Source of the DNA: Paenibacillus sp. OV219
Lineage (GTDB): Bacteria > Bacillota > Bacilli > Paenibacillales > Paenibacillaceae
Direction: 5' to 3'
Length of the DNA: 64,000 nt
NCBI RefSeq assembly: GCF_900110075.1
Contig: NZ_FOCJ01000005.1
Coordinates: forward strand, 124,001-188,000
Under the pieces are notes generated by a model. It did not search any database, was not told the DNA's origin, and worked only from the letters and a program-made list of their open reading frames with translations. Positions 41,749 through 50,898 of the stretch are shown here, piece after piece (within the stretch, counting starts at the first letter, position 1; each line of letters opens with the position of its first letter). A program made the position numbers and the translations under genes.

Positions 41749-42588
41749 TTACTTCAGCGCCCGGTCAGATACGTACACATACCTTTCGAAGCGTGCCAGA
41801 ACATGACTCTTCTGTGTAGGGTAATTCTTGTACAAATAGTCAATGAAATAGCCCGGATTCTCCGAATTCCCTTCGAACATGTCATAATGCGCTGGAATGA
41901 CGGTGTCGATGCCCGCAGCGACCGCAAACTCGGCAGCCTCGCGGAAGTTCATGTTGCCAACAATATCACGCGCCAAGCGGAAAGGATCGCGTCCATTAAT
42001 CGGCAGAAGCGCGCAGTCGACGTTCTCCGCTTTCACGGTCTCGATCATTCCGGGATAAATCGTCGTATCTCCCGCATGATAGAATGTCACTCCATTCAGC
42101 TGAATCACGTAGCCGACGAAACGATGATCAAGCGCCTCATCGTACTCAAGCTCCTCATGAGCAGCCGGGATCGGCATATATCGCAGCCCTTTTACCTCCT
42201 GCCACTCGCCTGTTTTCGCATGAACGCGTCGCTCCTGTGGCACGCCATATTCAGCGAGGGCGTTCAGGCAATAGCCTGGTGCAACAAATACCGTATCGCT
42301 GCGATTGTTCGCCATCCCAGGAATCGTATCTGGATCCATGTGATCGATATGATCATGCGTAATCAGCACGCAATCGGCATTGACTACCTCTTCAGGCCGA
42401 AGTGGCGGCTTGAAACGCCTGTAAGGAGCATCAGCCAAATAAGGATCTATATATACAATCGTATCGCCACCTTTGATGACGACGCTTACTTGCCCGAGAA
42501 ACCAAATGGCGAGCATGCCATAAGGGACGCGTGTTTCGTTGATCTCCTGAATTAACGCTTCGCCTGTACGAACGTTAGTATTCTCCAT
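41749..42588 (-). CDS. Metallo-beta-lactamase-fold hydrolase (UlaG-like)
   Basis: A 279-residue MBL-fold enzyme. HDHIDHMD near residues 77-84 is the HxHxDH metal motif, HAGDTTIY gives the bridging Asp and PAHYDMF the last His. The arrangement resembles the UlaG (L-ascorbate-6-phosphate lactonase) branch, which is longer in E. coli. A lactone or phosphodiester substrate is possible. AAGGGGG precedes the ATG. Forms a two-gene unit with the APH-fold gene 24 bp upstream, ending in a terminator. Confidence 0.85.
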   Translation of the reverse strand: MENTNVRTGEALIQEINETRVPYGMLAIWFLGQVSVVIKGGDTIVYIDPYLADAPYRRFKPPLRPEEVVNADCVLITHDHIDHMDPDTIPGMANNRSDTVFVAPGYCLNALAEYGVPQERRVHAKTGEWQEVKGLRYMPIPAAHEELEYDEALDHRFVGYVIQLNGVTFYHAGDTTIYPGMIETVKAENVDCALLPINGRDPFRLARDIVGNMNFREAAEFAVAAGIDTVIPAHYDMFEGNSENPGYFIDYLYKNYPTQKSHVLARFERYVYVSDRALK

Positions 42589-42612
42589 TTCTTTCTGTTC
42601 CCCCTTAAAATT

Positions 42613-43467
42613 TCAACATTCGGTTAAACACAATTGGAGTTTAGCAATTTCTCTGTCATAACCTTCCGCACCATCTGGAAACCAGCGTAGTGCACATTGA
42701 ATGAACCAGGATATTTTCAGAATACCTAATAAGTCTATCACACCTGGGTTTACATATGGTCTCGGGTCCATACCTAATTCTTCTAACAGATTTGCTCGAT
42801 TAAGTTCAATTGGCCCATAGAATGCCTTCTGCCAATCAATAACCTTGGTTCCATCTGGATGCATAATGATGTTGCCGCGGTTCAAATCTCCGTGTACTAA
42901 ACCGCTCGTCGATTGTATCACAGTGAGAACCGAGGAATGATTACACACCGATGCGATTCTATCCAGTACATCTCGATTGGTCTCTCGAAAGGTTCCACGC
43001 TCAATTAACGTTTCAAGGTCTCTTAATTGCGTGATCGTGTAACGATTCCAGTTAGAGAGGCCGCCAATGGTAGTTAGAAAAGGGAGAGCGCCTTCAACTT
43101 CAATTTGAGAGATTTGATAGGTAATGTCATCGACGAGACGTAACGCTTCATCCCTATCCAATGTAAGCTCGGATAAGCAAGGAGCATCAATATCCTCTAA
43201 GAGCAAGGCATGTAGAGAATCATTCTGCTCAATCGCTCGCGCACTAACTAATAGAGAGGAACGCGCTGCTCTATAGAACGGAGCCTCAACAGAAAATTCA
43301 CCTTGCACTTTATAAATTATCGTTGACGCATCACTCATACGAATACGCTGAACACAGGAAAGTGGCCATTGGTGAAGCGTTGATCTCTCTGTTATGGAAG
43401 TTCCCAGGATGGATTCAAGCTCCTCGTCATCGTGCAATAGCAAATTGAAATACGGATGTTTAATCAA
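42613..43467 (-). CDS. APH-fold phosphotransferase, paralogue of the 39780-40637 gene
   Basis: A 284-residue protein with LVHGDLNRGNIIM as catalytic loop and KVIDWQKAFYGPIEL as metal site. The N-terminal HPYFNLLLHDDEEL and WPLSCVQRIR identify it as a paralogue of the gene at 39780-40637; the pair probably arose by local duplication with the metallo-hydrolase now between them. TTG start, six bases after AGAGGG. Substrate unknown. Confidence 0.78.
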   Translation of the reverse strand: MIKHPYFNLLLHDDEELESILGTSITERSTLHQWPLSCVQRIRMSDASTIIYKVQGEFSVEAPFYRAARSSLLVSARAIEQNDSLHALLLEDIDAPCLSELTLDRDEALRLVDDITYQISQIEVEGALPFLTTIGGLSNWNRYTITQLRDLETLIERGTFRETNRDVLDRIASVCNHSSVLTVIQSTSGLVHGDLNRGNIIMHPDGTKVIDWQKAFYGPIELNRANLLEELGMDPRPYVNPGVIDLLGILKISWFIQCALRWFPDGAEGYDREIAKLQLCLTEC

Positions 43468-43519
43468 GTGAGTCCCTCTCCCTAACAGCTGTAAGTGGAT
43501 TAGTTACAATGTGCGCTAG

Positions 43520-43556
43520 AAAAAAAAGCTCCTCATTAAGAACCCATGAGAAGCTT
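43520..43556 (-). terminator. Terminator of the sugar-acid operon
   Basis: AAGCT/AGCTT and CTCAT/ATGAG stems with a single mismatch, followed on the minus strand by T8. Confidence 0.88.
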
Positions 43557-43585
43557 AAAGAGATTCCACAATTCCATACTAGAGA

Positions 43586-44359
43586 CTAGATGCCCATTCC
43601 TCCTGCGATAGAGAGCTCTGTTCCCGTTACCTGAGTAGACTCATCCGACAGCAGATAGACGACGCCATAGGCCATGTCATCTGACGTTTGCATGCGTCCA
43701 GTTGGAATGCGGGTTGTCGCCCATTCCTGCAGCTGCTCCTCGTTGTAGCCCAATTTGCCATACAGCTCCAGCTCGCCTTCGGATGCCACCCAACCAACCG
43801 TTACCCAATTCGAACGGATGCCATCCCCGGCATAATGGACTCCGATATTGCGGTTAAGTGTCCGCATCGCGCCTTTCGAGCATGCGTATGCGACAAGATC
43901 CTTGGAGCCTTTATAACCATTCGTAGAACCAATCTGAACGATGGAGCCGCCGCCTGTCTTCTGCATCTCCGCAATCGCATACTTCGAACAGAAGAATGCC
44001 CCTTTGACGTTGACGTCGAAGATGGAGTCGAAGAACTCCTCCGTCGTCTCCAGTATCGTGCTTCGCGGGAAGACACCCGCATTATTCACAAGACCATCTA
44101 TACGCCCGAAATGCGCGACCGTCTCCTCGATCAATTCGCGGCAACCCGCCTCGCTGCTAATATCCTTCTGAATGAATAGCGCTTCCGCTCCGAAATCCTG
44201 AGCAATGAGCGAGACGACTTGGCTCCCGTCCTGCTCGTTCCTGCCGCTAATGACTACCTTCGCGCCTTCTGCCGCGCACATACGAGCGATGCCTTTACCA
44301 ATTCCTTTCGTTGCGCCGGTAACGACGATCACTTTGCCTTCCAGACGATTATTACCCAT
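43586..44359 (-). CDS. SDR-family oxidoreductase, last gene of the sugar-acid operon
   Basis: A 257-residue short-chain dehydrogenase: TGATKGIG at 14-21, NNAGV, catalytic Ser in QIGSTNGY where most members have ISS, YACSKGA (Tyr-x-x-x-Lys) and a C-terminal VTGTELSIAGGMGI. Loss of the second Ser of ISS is tolerated since the QIGS Ser aligns with the catalytic one. Six bp after the dehydratase; the ribosome site is inside the end of that gene. Likely acts on a sugar or keto acid of the pathway. Confidence 0.86.
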   Translation of the reverse strand: MGNNRLEGKVIVVTGATKGIGKGIARMCAAEGAKVVISGRNEQDGSQVVSLIAQDFGAEALFIQKDISSEAGCRELIEETVAHFGRIDGLVNNAGVFPRSTILETTEEFFDSIFDVNVKGAFFCSKYAIAEMQKTGGGSIVQIGSTNGYKGSKDLVAYACSKGAMRTLNRNIGVHYAGDGIRSNWVTVGWVASEGELELYGKLGYNEEQLQEWATTRIPTGRMQTSDDMAYGVVYLLSDESTQVTGTELSIAGGMGI

Positions 44360-44365
44360 GAATAA

Positions 44366-46360
44366 TTAGCCTCCCGTCTTCTGCTTGGATCTCGCTATCG
44401 CTTCCATACCTGCTTGCAGCGTTTCGACGATCCGATCGACATCATAGATGCTTCCCCTCCACGTGCCTCCGCTTGCTGCTTGAAGTGCAGCCCATAGCCG
44501 CGTATCATCAGGCAGACCTGGATCGGGGGCAAGGTCAGGATGCGACGGACGTGCTGCTAATATCGCAGCGCCATCATCGGGGCTGAAGCGCTCTTCGCCC
44601 TGACCTACGAAATCGATGCTGCCTTCCAGCTTATTGATATCAATACGGACATCAATCCAATCACCATTCTGCAGCTTACCGATTGGACCACCAACCAGCG
44701 CTTCAGGACTGATGTGCCCGATACAAGCTCCAGTCGACACGCCCGAGAACCTTGCATCTGTCAGCAGCGTTACATGTTTTCCGAATGGCAGATGTTTTAA
44801 TGCCGAAGTTAACTGGTACGTTTCCTCCATACCTGTTCCGGAAGGACCTCTGCCCATCAATACTAGGATATTGCCTGCCTGTACTTGACCGAGCTTGATG
44901 GCTTTAACCGCCTCTTTCTCGGAGGTGAATACTTTAGCTTGCCCGGTATGACGGTATACACCGTCTTCCCCGACAACGCTTGGATCAATTGCCGTTGACT
45001 TGATAACCGAACCTTCTGGAGCCAGATTGCCAATAGGAAAAGTAACCGTGGACGTCAATCCTCTGGCGTATGCTCGCTGCGGACTCATAATGACTTCATC
45101 AGGATCAATGCCGTCGATATCTTGTAAACGTTTGCGAACGATATGGCGCCGCTCCGAATCTTCCCACCAGTCTAGGACATTGGCTAACGATTCGCCCGCG
45201 ACTGTCTTGACGTTCAGATTGAGCAGACCGAGCTTACGCAGATGAAGCATAACCTCTGGAACGCCCCCAGCCATAAACACACGGATGGTCGGATGATATT
45301 CCGGTCCGTTCGGCAGCACGCTCACAAGCCGCGGAACCGCCTTGTTCACACGGGTCCAATCCGCAACATCGGGTATCCGGCATGCTGCCGCATGAGCAAC
45401 TGCCGGGATATGTAGCAGCAAATTCGTGGAGCCGCCGAATGCAGCATGAACGACCATCCCATTCTCGATGGCAGCATCTGTTAAGATATCTCGCATTGTA
45501 ATGCCGCTCTCATGCATACGCTGAATCGCTCTAGCAGATTGACTAGCAATGTCGCGCCAGATCTGCTGGCCGGACGGTGCGAGTGCCGAATGCGGCAGTG
45601 ACATGCCAAGAGCCTCGGCGACAACTTGCGCGGAGGCGGCGGTGCCAAGAAACTGGCATCCGCCTCCAGGTGTGGCACATACACGGCAACCGAGATCGGC
45701 CGCTTCCTCTAGCGTGATCTGTCCATGTGAATAACGAGCTCCGATGGTCTGGATCTTCGCCGCGTCTTCACCGACAGTCGGCGGCAGAGTAACGCCTCCT
45801 GGCACGACAACTGCAGGAAGATCATGCATCGCAGCAAGGGCAATCATCATGGCGGGAAGCCCTTTGTCACAGGTGCCCACCCCAATGACGCCACTTCTTG
45901 TCGGAAGCGATCGAATCAGGCGTCGGTACACCATCGCGGCATCATTACGGTAGGGCAGTGAATCAAACATACCGGTCGTCCCCTGCGAACGACCATCGCA
46001 AGGATCACTAACATAGGCGGCGAAGGGAACTCCGCCAAGTGCGCTCACTTCAAGCGCAGCCTCTTTGACGAGAATACCTACTTCCCAGTGTCCCGTATGG
46101 TAGCCGAGCGCGATCGGCGTGCCGTCTTCGCTGCGAAGACCGCCTTGTGTGCTAAGGATAAGTACCTGCTTACCGAGAAGTCGCTCGGGCTTCCACCCCA
46201 TGCCGACATTTTGGCTCATGCCGAATAAATCCCCGCTTGGGAGATTCATCAGCATATCGGAAGTAAGCGGAAGCTTGCCCTCTGGACCGGCTGCGTGGGT
46301 GAAGATGTCATATCGATTCGGATCTTCTGCTCCCATGACGAAACGTATTGCTTCGGACAT
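44366..46360 (-). CDS. yjhG: YjhG/YagF-type D-xylonate (aldonate) dehydratase
   Basis: A 664-residue member of the IlvD/Edd superfamily. It matches the E. coli YjhG/YagF branch (about 655 residues) along its whole length, including [62 protein letters not shown], and [15 protein letters not shown]. Cluster-binding cysteines are Cys in SDPCDG, GTCDKG and GGGCQF. YjhG dehydrates D-xylonate to 2-keto-3-deoxy-D-xylonate. Start preceded by GAGGTGAGG. Fourth of five genes in the operon; the neighbours supply dehydrogenases and an isomerase. Xylonate is the most likely substrate, but other aldonates are possible. Confidence 0.9.
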   Translation of the reverse strand: MSEAIRFVMGAEDPNRYDIFTHAAGPEGKLPLTSDMLMNLPSGDLFGMSQNVGMGWKPERLLGKQVLILSTQGGLRSEDGTPIALGYHTGHWEVGILVKEAALEVSALGGVPFAAYVSDPCDGRSQGTTGMFDSLPYRNDAAMVYRRLIRSLPTRSGVIGVGTCDKGLPAMMIALAAMHDLPAVVVPGGVTLPPTVGEDAAKIQTIGARYSHGQITLEEAADLGCRVCATPGGGCQFLGTAASAQVVAEALGMSLPHSALAPSGQQIWRDIASQSARAIQRMHESGITMRDILTDAAIENGMVVHAAFGGSTNLLLHIPAVAHAAACRIPDVADWTRVNKAVPRLVSVLPNGPEYHPTIRVFMAGGVPEVMLHLRKLGLLNLNVKTVAGESLANVLDWWEDSERRHIVRKRLQDIDGIDPDEVIMSPQRAYARGLTSTVTFPIGNLAPEGSVIKSTAIDPSVVGEDGVYRHTGQAKVFTSEKEAVKAIKLGQVQAGNILVLMGRGPSGTGMEETYQLTSALKHLPFGKHVTLLTDARFSGVSTGACIGHISPEALVGGPIGKLQNGDWIDVRIDINKLEGSIDFVGQGEERFSPDDGAAILAARPSHPDLAPDPGLPDDTRLWAALQAASGGTWRGSIYDVDRIVETLQAGMEAIARSKQKTGG

Positions 46361-46383
46361 CGTGTTACCTCACCTCAGGTTTG

Positions 46384-47166
46384 TTATTTCCAGCATACGA
46401 TCGTTTCGCCAGATAGGGCATCCGAAGCGGAGCCGCACAGGAACATAACGATGCTCGACATATCTTCTGGCTGCGCGATGCGCTGCAGGCGGGACCGTCC
46501 TTCTTCGCTTCCCACAGTCCGCGTCGCAAGGAATCTACCGGTATAAGTTGGAGCAGGTGAAATACAGTTCACGTTCACATCATACTTTCTCAGTTGCTCA
46601 GCAAGACTTCGTGTATAGAACGAGATGCCAGCCTTAGCCGATGCGTAGATGATTCCTGACGTCACCGGTACATGTCCTGCAATCGATCCGACATTCACGA
46701 TCTTGCCGGCTCTTCTCTCTTTCATATGCAAGCCCGCAAACTTGCAAGCATACATGGTCGACAACAGGTTCCGCTCGACAACCGAACGAATATCTTCGAC
46801 GGATATATCAAGCGCATCGTTAGGATCAGGGCGAGGCGTGTTTAGACCAATATCGCCACCTGCGTTATTGACGAGAATATCCAAGGAGCCGAGCTCGGCA
46901 ATGGCGCCGTTAATTAGCGACTCGACTTGAACCGGATCGGCCAGATCAGCTGCAATAAACGCCGATTTGACGCCAAGCTGTCTGATTTCCTCGGCAACCG
47001 CATGGCCGGAAGCCGCTTCATTGAACTCAGCTGCCGAGCTATCTGAAATATCATGAATAATCACGTTAGCGCCTGCGCGAGCTAGATCAAGCGCGTATTG
47101 CTTACCAAGCCCCCGGCTCGAACCGGTAACTAGCGCATTCTTACCTTGCAATCCTGTCGTATTCAC
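46384..47166 (-). CDS. SDR-family oxidoreductase of the sugar-acid operon
   Basis: A 260-residue short-chain dehydrogenase: TGSSRGLG near 14-21, NNAGGDI, catalytic Ser in NVGSIAG, YASAK, C-terminal ALSGETIVCWK, shorter and less typical than in its neighbours. GTG start overlapping the stop of the isomerase (GTGA), with AGGGGGG upstream, so translation is coupled. Confidence 0.86.
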   Translation of the reverse strand: MNTTGLQGKNALVTGSSRGLGKQYALDLARAGANVIIHDISDSSAAEFNEAASGHAVAEEIRQLGVKSAFIAADLADPVQVESLINGAIAELGSLDILVNNAGGDIGLNTPRPDPNDALDISVEDIRSVVERNLLSTMYACKFAGLHMKERRAGKIVNVGSIAGHVPVTSGIIYASAKAGISFYTRSLAEQLRKYDVNVNCISPAPTYTGRFLATRTVGSEEGRSRLQRIAQPEDMSSIVMFLCGSASDALSGETIVCWK

Positions 47167-48173
47167 AATGATCCCCCCTGAGATATTGTAGATTCACTGC
47201 GGCTTCCAAACTTGCGGATTTGATGCGAAAGATACCCCATTGCGATATCCATCTCTTCCAATTCGTACTTCGCAATCTCATCCGGTGTTTGTCCACGCTC
47301 GTAAGGTGTTCTCCAATCGCCACCTGCTCTGGCGTTATCCTCCACGAAGCGTAGAATTCGGGTTAGCTGCGATGCTGTGCGAGGTGGATATTCGGTCCAG
47401 AAATCCTCCTGAAGAACCCGCACATGCCGCGCTTCAAGCGCACCGTGTTCCACAGACATCGTTACATTCGGGTTAACCTCGCTTAATAGCTGGAAGAGAT
47501 CTGGAAAGTCGATGACGCCTTGCCCGACTGCACAGCGAACGAGACGGTATCCATCTTCGGACCGGTAGATTTTGTAATCCTTCAAATGAGCATTCTTGAC
47601 ATACGGTGCAACTTTTCGGAAGAAATCGGCAGGGTGTTCGGCTGTTGCAAGCGGGTTGCCTGTATCAAGTGTAATCCCAAACCGCTCAGAGCCGATTGTT
47701 TCGCAAAGCCACAGTATTTCTTCGGAAGCGATATCCTGGTGATTCTCTACGGTAAGATTAACGCCGAGTGTCTCCGCGACTTCCGTGGCTTCTTGGAATG
47801 AGCTCAAGATTTGTTGGAGAAAAGGCTGCCAGGTTCCCGCCATATGACGGCGATCTCCGCCGAATTTAGCCCCGCCTACGACAGTACGGAGCGTTATTGC
47901 GCCAGCCAGCTTCGCAACATGAAGCGCTTTCACAAGTGCCGCAGGCTCGAAACCGCCCATCGCAACGTTGACGAACATCCCTTTCTGTCTCGCGTAAGCG
48001 GCAACTTCTACTGGGTCACTCTGCGATAGCACATCTAGAGGAATTTCCACACCTTCAAGGCCATACGCTTCCGCCATGTCAATCTGATCCTTCGCCGTAA
48101 TGCGCACTCGATTAGAGGCGCCTGCAAGCCCCATATGATATACCGTTCCGTAAGCAGTAAGTCCGAATCTCAT
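47163..48173 (-). CDS. Sugar phosphate isomerase/epimerase family protein
   Basis: A 336-residue xylose isomerase-like TIM barrel. Metal ligands appear in LTVENHQD (Glu), ITLDTGNP (Asp), NAHLKDYK (His) and MSVEHGAL (Glu). The last 60 residues extend beyond the common barrel and include WRTPYERGQTPDEIA. Not the same subgroup as the 277-residue isomerase at 18812. AAGGAGGAG before the ATG, 14 bp after the upstream SDR. Probably isomerises an intermediate of the same sugar pathway. Confidence 0.83.
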   Translation of the reverse strand: MRFGLTAYGTVYHMGLAGASNRVRITAKDQIDMAEAYGLEGVEIPLDVLSQSDPVEVAAYARQKGMFVNVAMGGFEPAALVKALHVAKLAGAITLRTVVGGAKFGGDRRHMAGTWQPFLQQILSSFQEATEVAETLGVNLTVENHQDIASEEILWLCETIGSERFGITLDTGNPLATAEHPADFFRKVAPYVKNAHLKDYKIYRSEDGYRLVRCAVGQGVIDFPDLFQLLSEVNPNVTMSVEHGALEARHVRVLQEDFWTEYPPRTASQLTRILRFVEDNARAGGDWRTPYERGQTPDEIAKYELEEMDIAMGYLSHQIRKFGSRSESTISQGGSL

Positions 48174-48187
48174 CTACGTACTCCTCC

Positions 48188-48943
48188 TTATTCTGCCGTC
48201 CATCCGCCGTCTATGACGATGGATGATCCAGTCATAAAGCTCGATACGTCGGAAGCGAGGTATACTAATAAACTCGCTAGCTCCTCCGGCTTGCCCCAGC
48301 GTTTGATCGCCAGATGATTCATAAAGAATTGATTGGCCTCAGGATTGTTCATAACGACCTGATTAAGTTCTGTGGCAAAAGGACCCGGGCAGACCGCATT
48401 CGCAGTAATGTTATGCTCCGCCCATTCCAGTGCCATTACTTTCGTCAGTTGAATAAGACCGCCTTTGCTGGAGCAGTATGCTGACCTTTCTGCTAAACCG
48501 ACTGTGCCCAGCATAGATGCGATGTTAATAATACGTCCGAATTTCTGCTTGATCATATGCGGCACAACTGCTTTCGCGCACAAAAAAGGCGCTTTCAAAT
48601 TTGTCCCTTGCACGAGATCCCAGCTCGCCTCATCGTAATCGAGGATCGGCTTGCGTACGTTCACACCAGCATTATTAATCAAGATATCAATACGCCCGAA
48701 CTTCTCGATGACTTCACCTGCTGCTCGTTCGATCTGTGTGTAATCAAGCACATCAAGTGCCAATCCTGCCGCTCTAATGCCCGTTTCTTCGGTCAACAAC
48801 GCTGCTGCTTGCTCAGCTTTACCGAGATCCCGGCTGGTGACGACAACATGCGCTCCGGCATGCCCTAGCGCACGGGCGAATTCAAGACCTAATCCTTGCG
48901 TGCCCCCAGTAATCAGCGCTGTTTTTCCTTCCAATGTAAACAT
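48188..48943 (-). CDS. SDR-family oxidoreductase, first gene of the sugar-acid operon
   Basis: A 251-residue short-chain dehydrogenase close to gluconate 5-dehydrogenase/KduD types: TGGTQGLG, NNAGVNVRKP, NIASMLGTVG with the catalytic Ser, YCSSKGG and a C-terminal MTGSSIVIDGGWTAE. GGAAGGAG upstream. It leads the five-gene operon, about 70 bp after a strong promoter with a cre-like operator. Confidence 0.88.
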   Translation of the reverse strand: MFTLEGKTALITGGTQGLGLEFARALGHAGAHVVVTSRDLGKAEQAAALLTEETGIRAAGLALDVLDYTQIERAAGEVIEKFGRIDILINNAGVNVRKPILDYDEASWDLVQGTNLKAPFLCAKAVVPHMIKQKFGRIINIASMLGTVGLAERSAYCSSKGGLIQLTKVMALEWAEHNITANAVCPGPFATELNQVVMNNPEANQFFMNHLAIKRWGKPEELASLLVYLASDVSSFMTGSSIVIDGGWTAE

Positions 48944-48989
48944 GATACAGCGTACACTCCTTCCACAACCTCATCATAATAAAGTCTCT

Positions 48990-49006
48990 TAGGAAAGCGC
49001 TTCCTT
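48990..49006. promoter_or_regulatory. cre-like operator of the sugar-acid operon
   Basis: AGGAAAGCGCTTCCT is a near-perfect dyad centred on AGCGCT, like the CcpA cre sequence TGWAANCGNTNWCA with three mismatches at the outer positions. It lies just after the predicted transcription start, where binding would block elongation. A LacI-family regulator other than CcpA would also fit. Confidence 0.55.
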
Positions 49007-49019
49007 GTTCATGTCCAAT

Positions 49020-49049
49020 ATTATACTTTATAAGTGCAAAGTCTGTCGA
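49020..49049 (-). promoter_or_regulatory. Sigma-A promoter of the sugar-acid operon
   Basis: On the minus strand TCGACA (49044-49049), 18-bp spacer, perfect TATAAT (49020-49025). Confidence 0.75.
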
Positions 49050-49076
49050 AATAGGTCGAATCGTAAAATTTTTCTA

Positions 49077-49526
49077 CTAGCGCGGCTTATTCCACTCATA
49101 CTTGATATCATCAAGCTGTTCTTCATTAATGGATCCTCTGCCAACAATTCGAAATCCGTTTCTCTCATAAAATTGCTGTGCTTTCTTATTGACGACAAAA
49201 GTGTATAAGAACAAGGTATCATCTGATTGCTGTTTAGCGAGGTTCAGAAGCTCCTTCCCTATTCCTTTCCCCTGATAGTCGATATGAATGTATAACTGAT
49301 TCACCCAGTTCGCATTGCAAGCTAGTATGCCTACGACTTGCTCGCCGGAAGTGTCAATTGCCAAATATACCTTATTATCTTGGACCAGAATGTTATTGAG
49401 AAAATAGAGATGATCCTCTATGGGATGAATATCGCTGTGCCCAATCGCTTGTTCCTTGCTCTCTCTCCACATCTTCACCGTTTGTAAGGCATAGGAAGGT
49501 TCATACTCAATGATTGTAAATTCCAT
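49077..49526 (-). CDS. GNAT-family N-acetyltransferase
   Basis: A 149-residue single GNAT domain. YQGKGIGKELLNLAK near residues 84-98 is the acetyl-CoA loop and FVVNKKAQQFYERNGFR the following helix and strand. AAGGGAG upstream of the ATG. The promoter of the sugar-acid operon begins only 50 bp after its stop codon, so no terminator was found between them. Substrate unknown. Confidence 0.85.
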   Translation of the reverse strand: MEFTIIEYEPSYALQTVKMWRESKEQAIGHSDIHPIEDHLYFLNNILVQDNKVYLAIDTSGEQVVGILACNANWVNQLYIHIDYQGKGIGKELLNLAKQQSDDTLFLYTFVVNKKAQQFYERNGFRIVGRGSINEEQLDDIKYEWNKPR

Positions 49527-49641
49527 TCCAAATTAACTCCCTTACGATGATTTACTAAAAATGCTAATCATTGACCTGAAATCTGTCAATTCCAATTCAG
49601 TGCCATGAGCCGGTGTGGAAGCAAATAAATACAATCGCATA

Positions 49642-49670
49642 AAAAAAATCCGCTAGGGGAGCGGATTTTT
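49642..49670. terminator. Terminator of the YdcZ-Crp operon
   Basis: AAATCCGCT/AGCGGATTT stem around GGGG, with A8 before and T5 after; it touches the stop codon at 49670. Confidence 0.85.
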
Positions 49671-50170
49671 CATGATAAAACCTTTGAAAGGTCATGTTGT
49701 TGATGTCTACTAGATTCACCTATCCGAACCTTCTCCTTACGCTGGCGCTTAAATAACAGTAAACCGGCGATTAGCGCTATTATCCCAATGGCCTTCTGCG
49801 GGCTGAAAGGAACCTGTTCGAGTCCGAACCAGCCTGCTGAATCCCACCATAGCGCGCAAAGCAGCTGAGAAGCCATGACCATCGTTGTCAAAGCACTCGG
49901 ACCGAGAAGTCGAACTCCATTAACGACACAGGTCACTACGCCGATTCCTAATAACCCGCTGAACCAGAACCAAACAGGCATCGCGGGCCATTGAATAAAA
50001 TCAGCGCCTTCCAATAACAATCCCATCCCAAGCGAGGCGATGAATCCCATGCCCAGCACGAGTGCGGTTGTCGTATGGGTGTGCACAGTATAACTCACTT
50101 TATTATTAAACAAAGTCTGTACACTGACGAGCATCCCTGCCATGAGTGATAATACAATACCGATAAGCAA
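49670..50170 (-). CDS. YdcZ-family (DUF606) membrane transporter, first partner
   Basis: A 166-residue protein with five hydrophobic segments of the YdcZ/DUF606 branch of the DMT superfamily: GIVLSLMAGMLVSVQTLFN at the N-terminus, LLGPSALTTMVMASQLLCAL and the IGIIALIAGLLLF end segment. Two such genes usually form a heterodimeric small-molecule transporter. TTG start with a perfect AAAGGAGG. Last gene of the operon with a Crp-type regulator and the second YdcZ protein. Confidence 0.82.
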   Translation of the reverse strand: MLIGIVLSLMAGMLVSVQTLFNNKVSYTVHTHTTTALVLGMGFIASLGMGLLLEGADFIQWPAMPVWFWFSGLLGIGVVTCVVNGVRLLGPSALTTMVMASQLLCALWWDSAGWFGLEQVPFSPQKAIGIIALIAGLLLFKRQRKEKVRIGESSRHQQHDLSKVLS

Positions 50171-50172
50171 TG

Positions 50173-50871
50173 CTACTTCCTCCTTTCTCCGTGTTCGTAT
50201 ATATTTTGACCCGCGGCTGCTTCAAGCCCTGCTCTATCACGGACTATAAGTGTACCCCGAGCTCGATCAAGAAGATGCATATTGCAAAACTTCAGAATGA
50301 CTCGATTCAAATGCCGATAGCTAGTGCCGATAAGGCTCGCGATATCTTTCAAATTAGCGATGCTGATTTTTGCTTCTTCGGGAGATGTCACGGATAACAG
50401 GTAGCTTGCCAGACGTACCTCTACCGGATATAACAGATTGAAGCTGAGTGATATCGACTTGCTGTGAAACTTATGAGAGACCAGATGCAGCAAAAACTGC
50501 AGGAACGTCACTTCCTCCCGGTAAAGATGCAGCCAGCGTTTATGAATACCAATCGCTTCAACTTCCGTTACGGCCGTGACCGTATTCAACGTATCCAGCC
50601 CGCTTATACACTCGATCTCACCTATGACACCGAGCGGTGAGTTAAAATTGACTAGAAGTGTATTCCCTTCAGATGACGTCGTGTAAACCTTCACTTTCCC
50701 GCTCACGAGCACAAAGATCCATTCCTGAGTCTCGCCTTGCCTGCAGAGCGCTTCGTCCGGGCCAAACTTGAACAGCACTAAGTGCTGACGAAGTGAATGG
50801 GGGAAAACATCTTCCAGCTCATATTGATTTAGATATTGCCTAATCCGATCTGCGTTCTCGAATTCCATCAT
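50173..50871 (-). CDS. Crp/Fnr-family transcription regulator
   Basis: A 232-residue regulator: cyclic-nucleotide-binding-like beta roll (residues 20-130, with GEIECISGLDTLNTVTAV) and a C-terminal winged helix with ASLIGTSYRHLNRVILKF as recognition part. No cysteine cluster of Fnr. It probably regulates the flanking YdcZ transporter pair, between whose genes it lies. AAGGAG six bases before the ATG at 50871. Confidence 0.87.
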   Translation of the reverse strand: MMEFENADRIRQYLNQYELEDVFPHSLRQHLVLFKFGPDEALCRQGETQEWIFVLVSGKVKVYTTSSEGNTLLVNFNSPLGVIGEIECISGLDTLNTVTAVTEVEAIGIHKRWLHLYREEVTFLQFLLHLVSHKFHSKSISLSFNLLYPVEVRLASYLLSVTSPEEAKISIANLKDIASLIGTSYRHLNRVILKFCNMHLLDRARGTLIVRDRAGLEAAAGQNIYEHGERRK

Positions 50872-50898
50872 CAAACTCTCCTTAATCGTTTGCGGAGC

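Noticed and set aside
41803-42555. A 250-codon plus-strand frame opposite the metallo-hydrolase gene
   Set aside because: It mirrors a well-conserved enzyme on the other strand, has no ribosome site and no recognisable domain.
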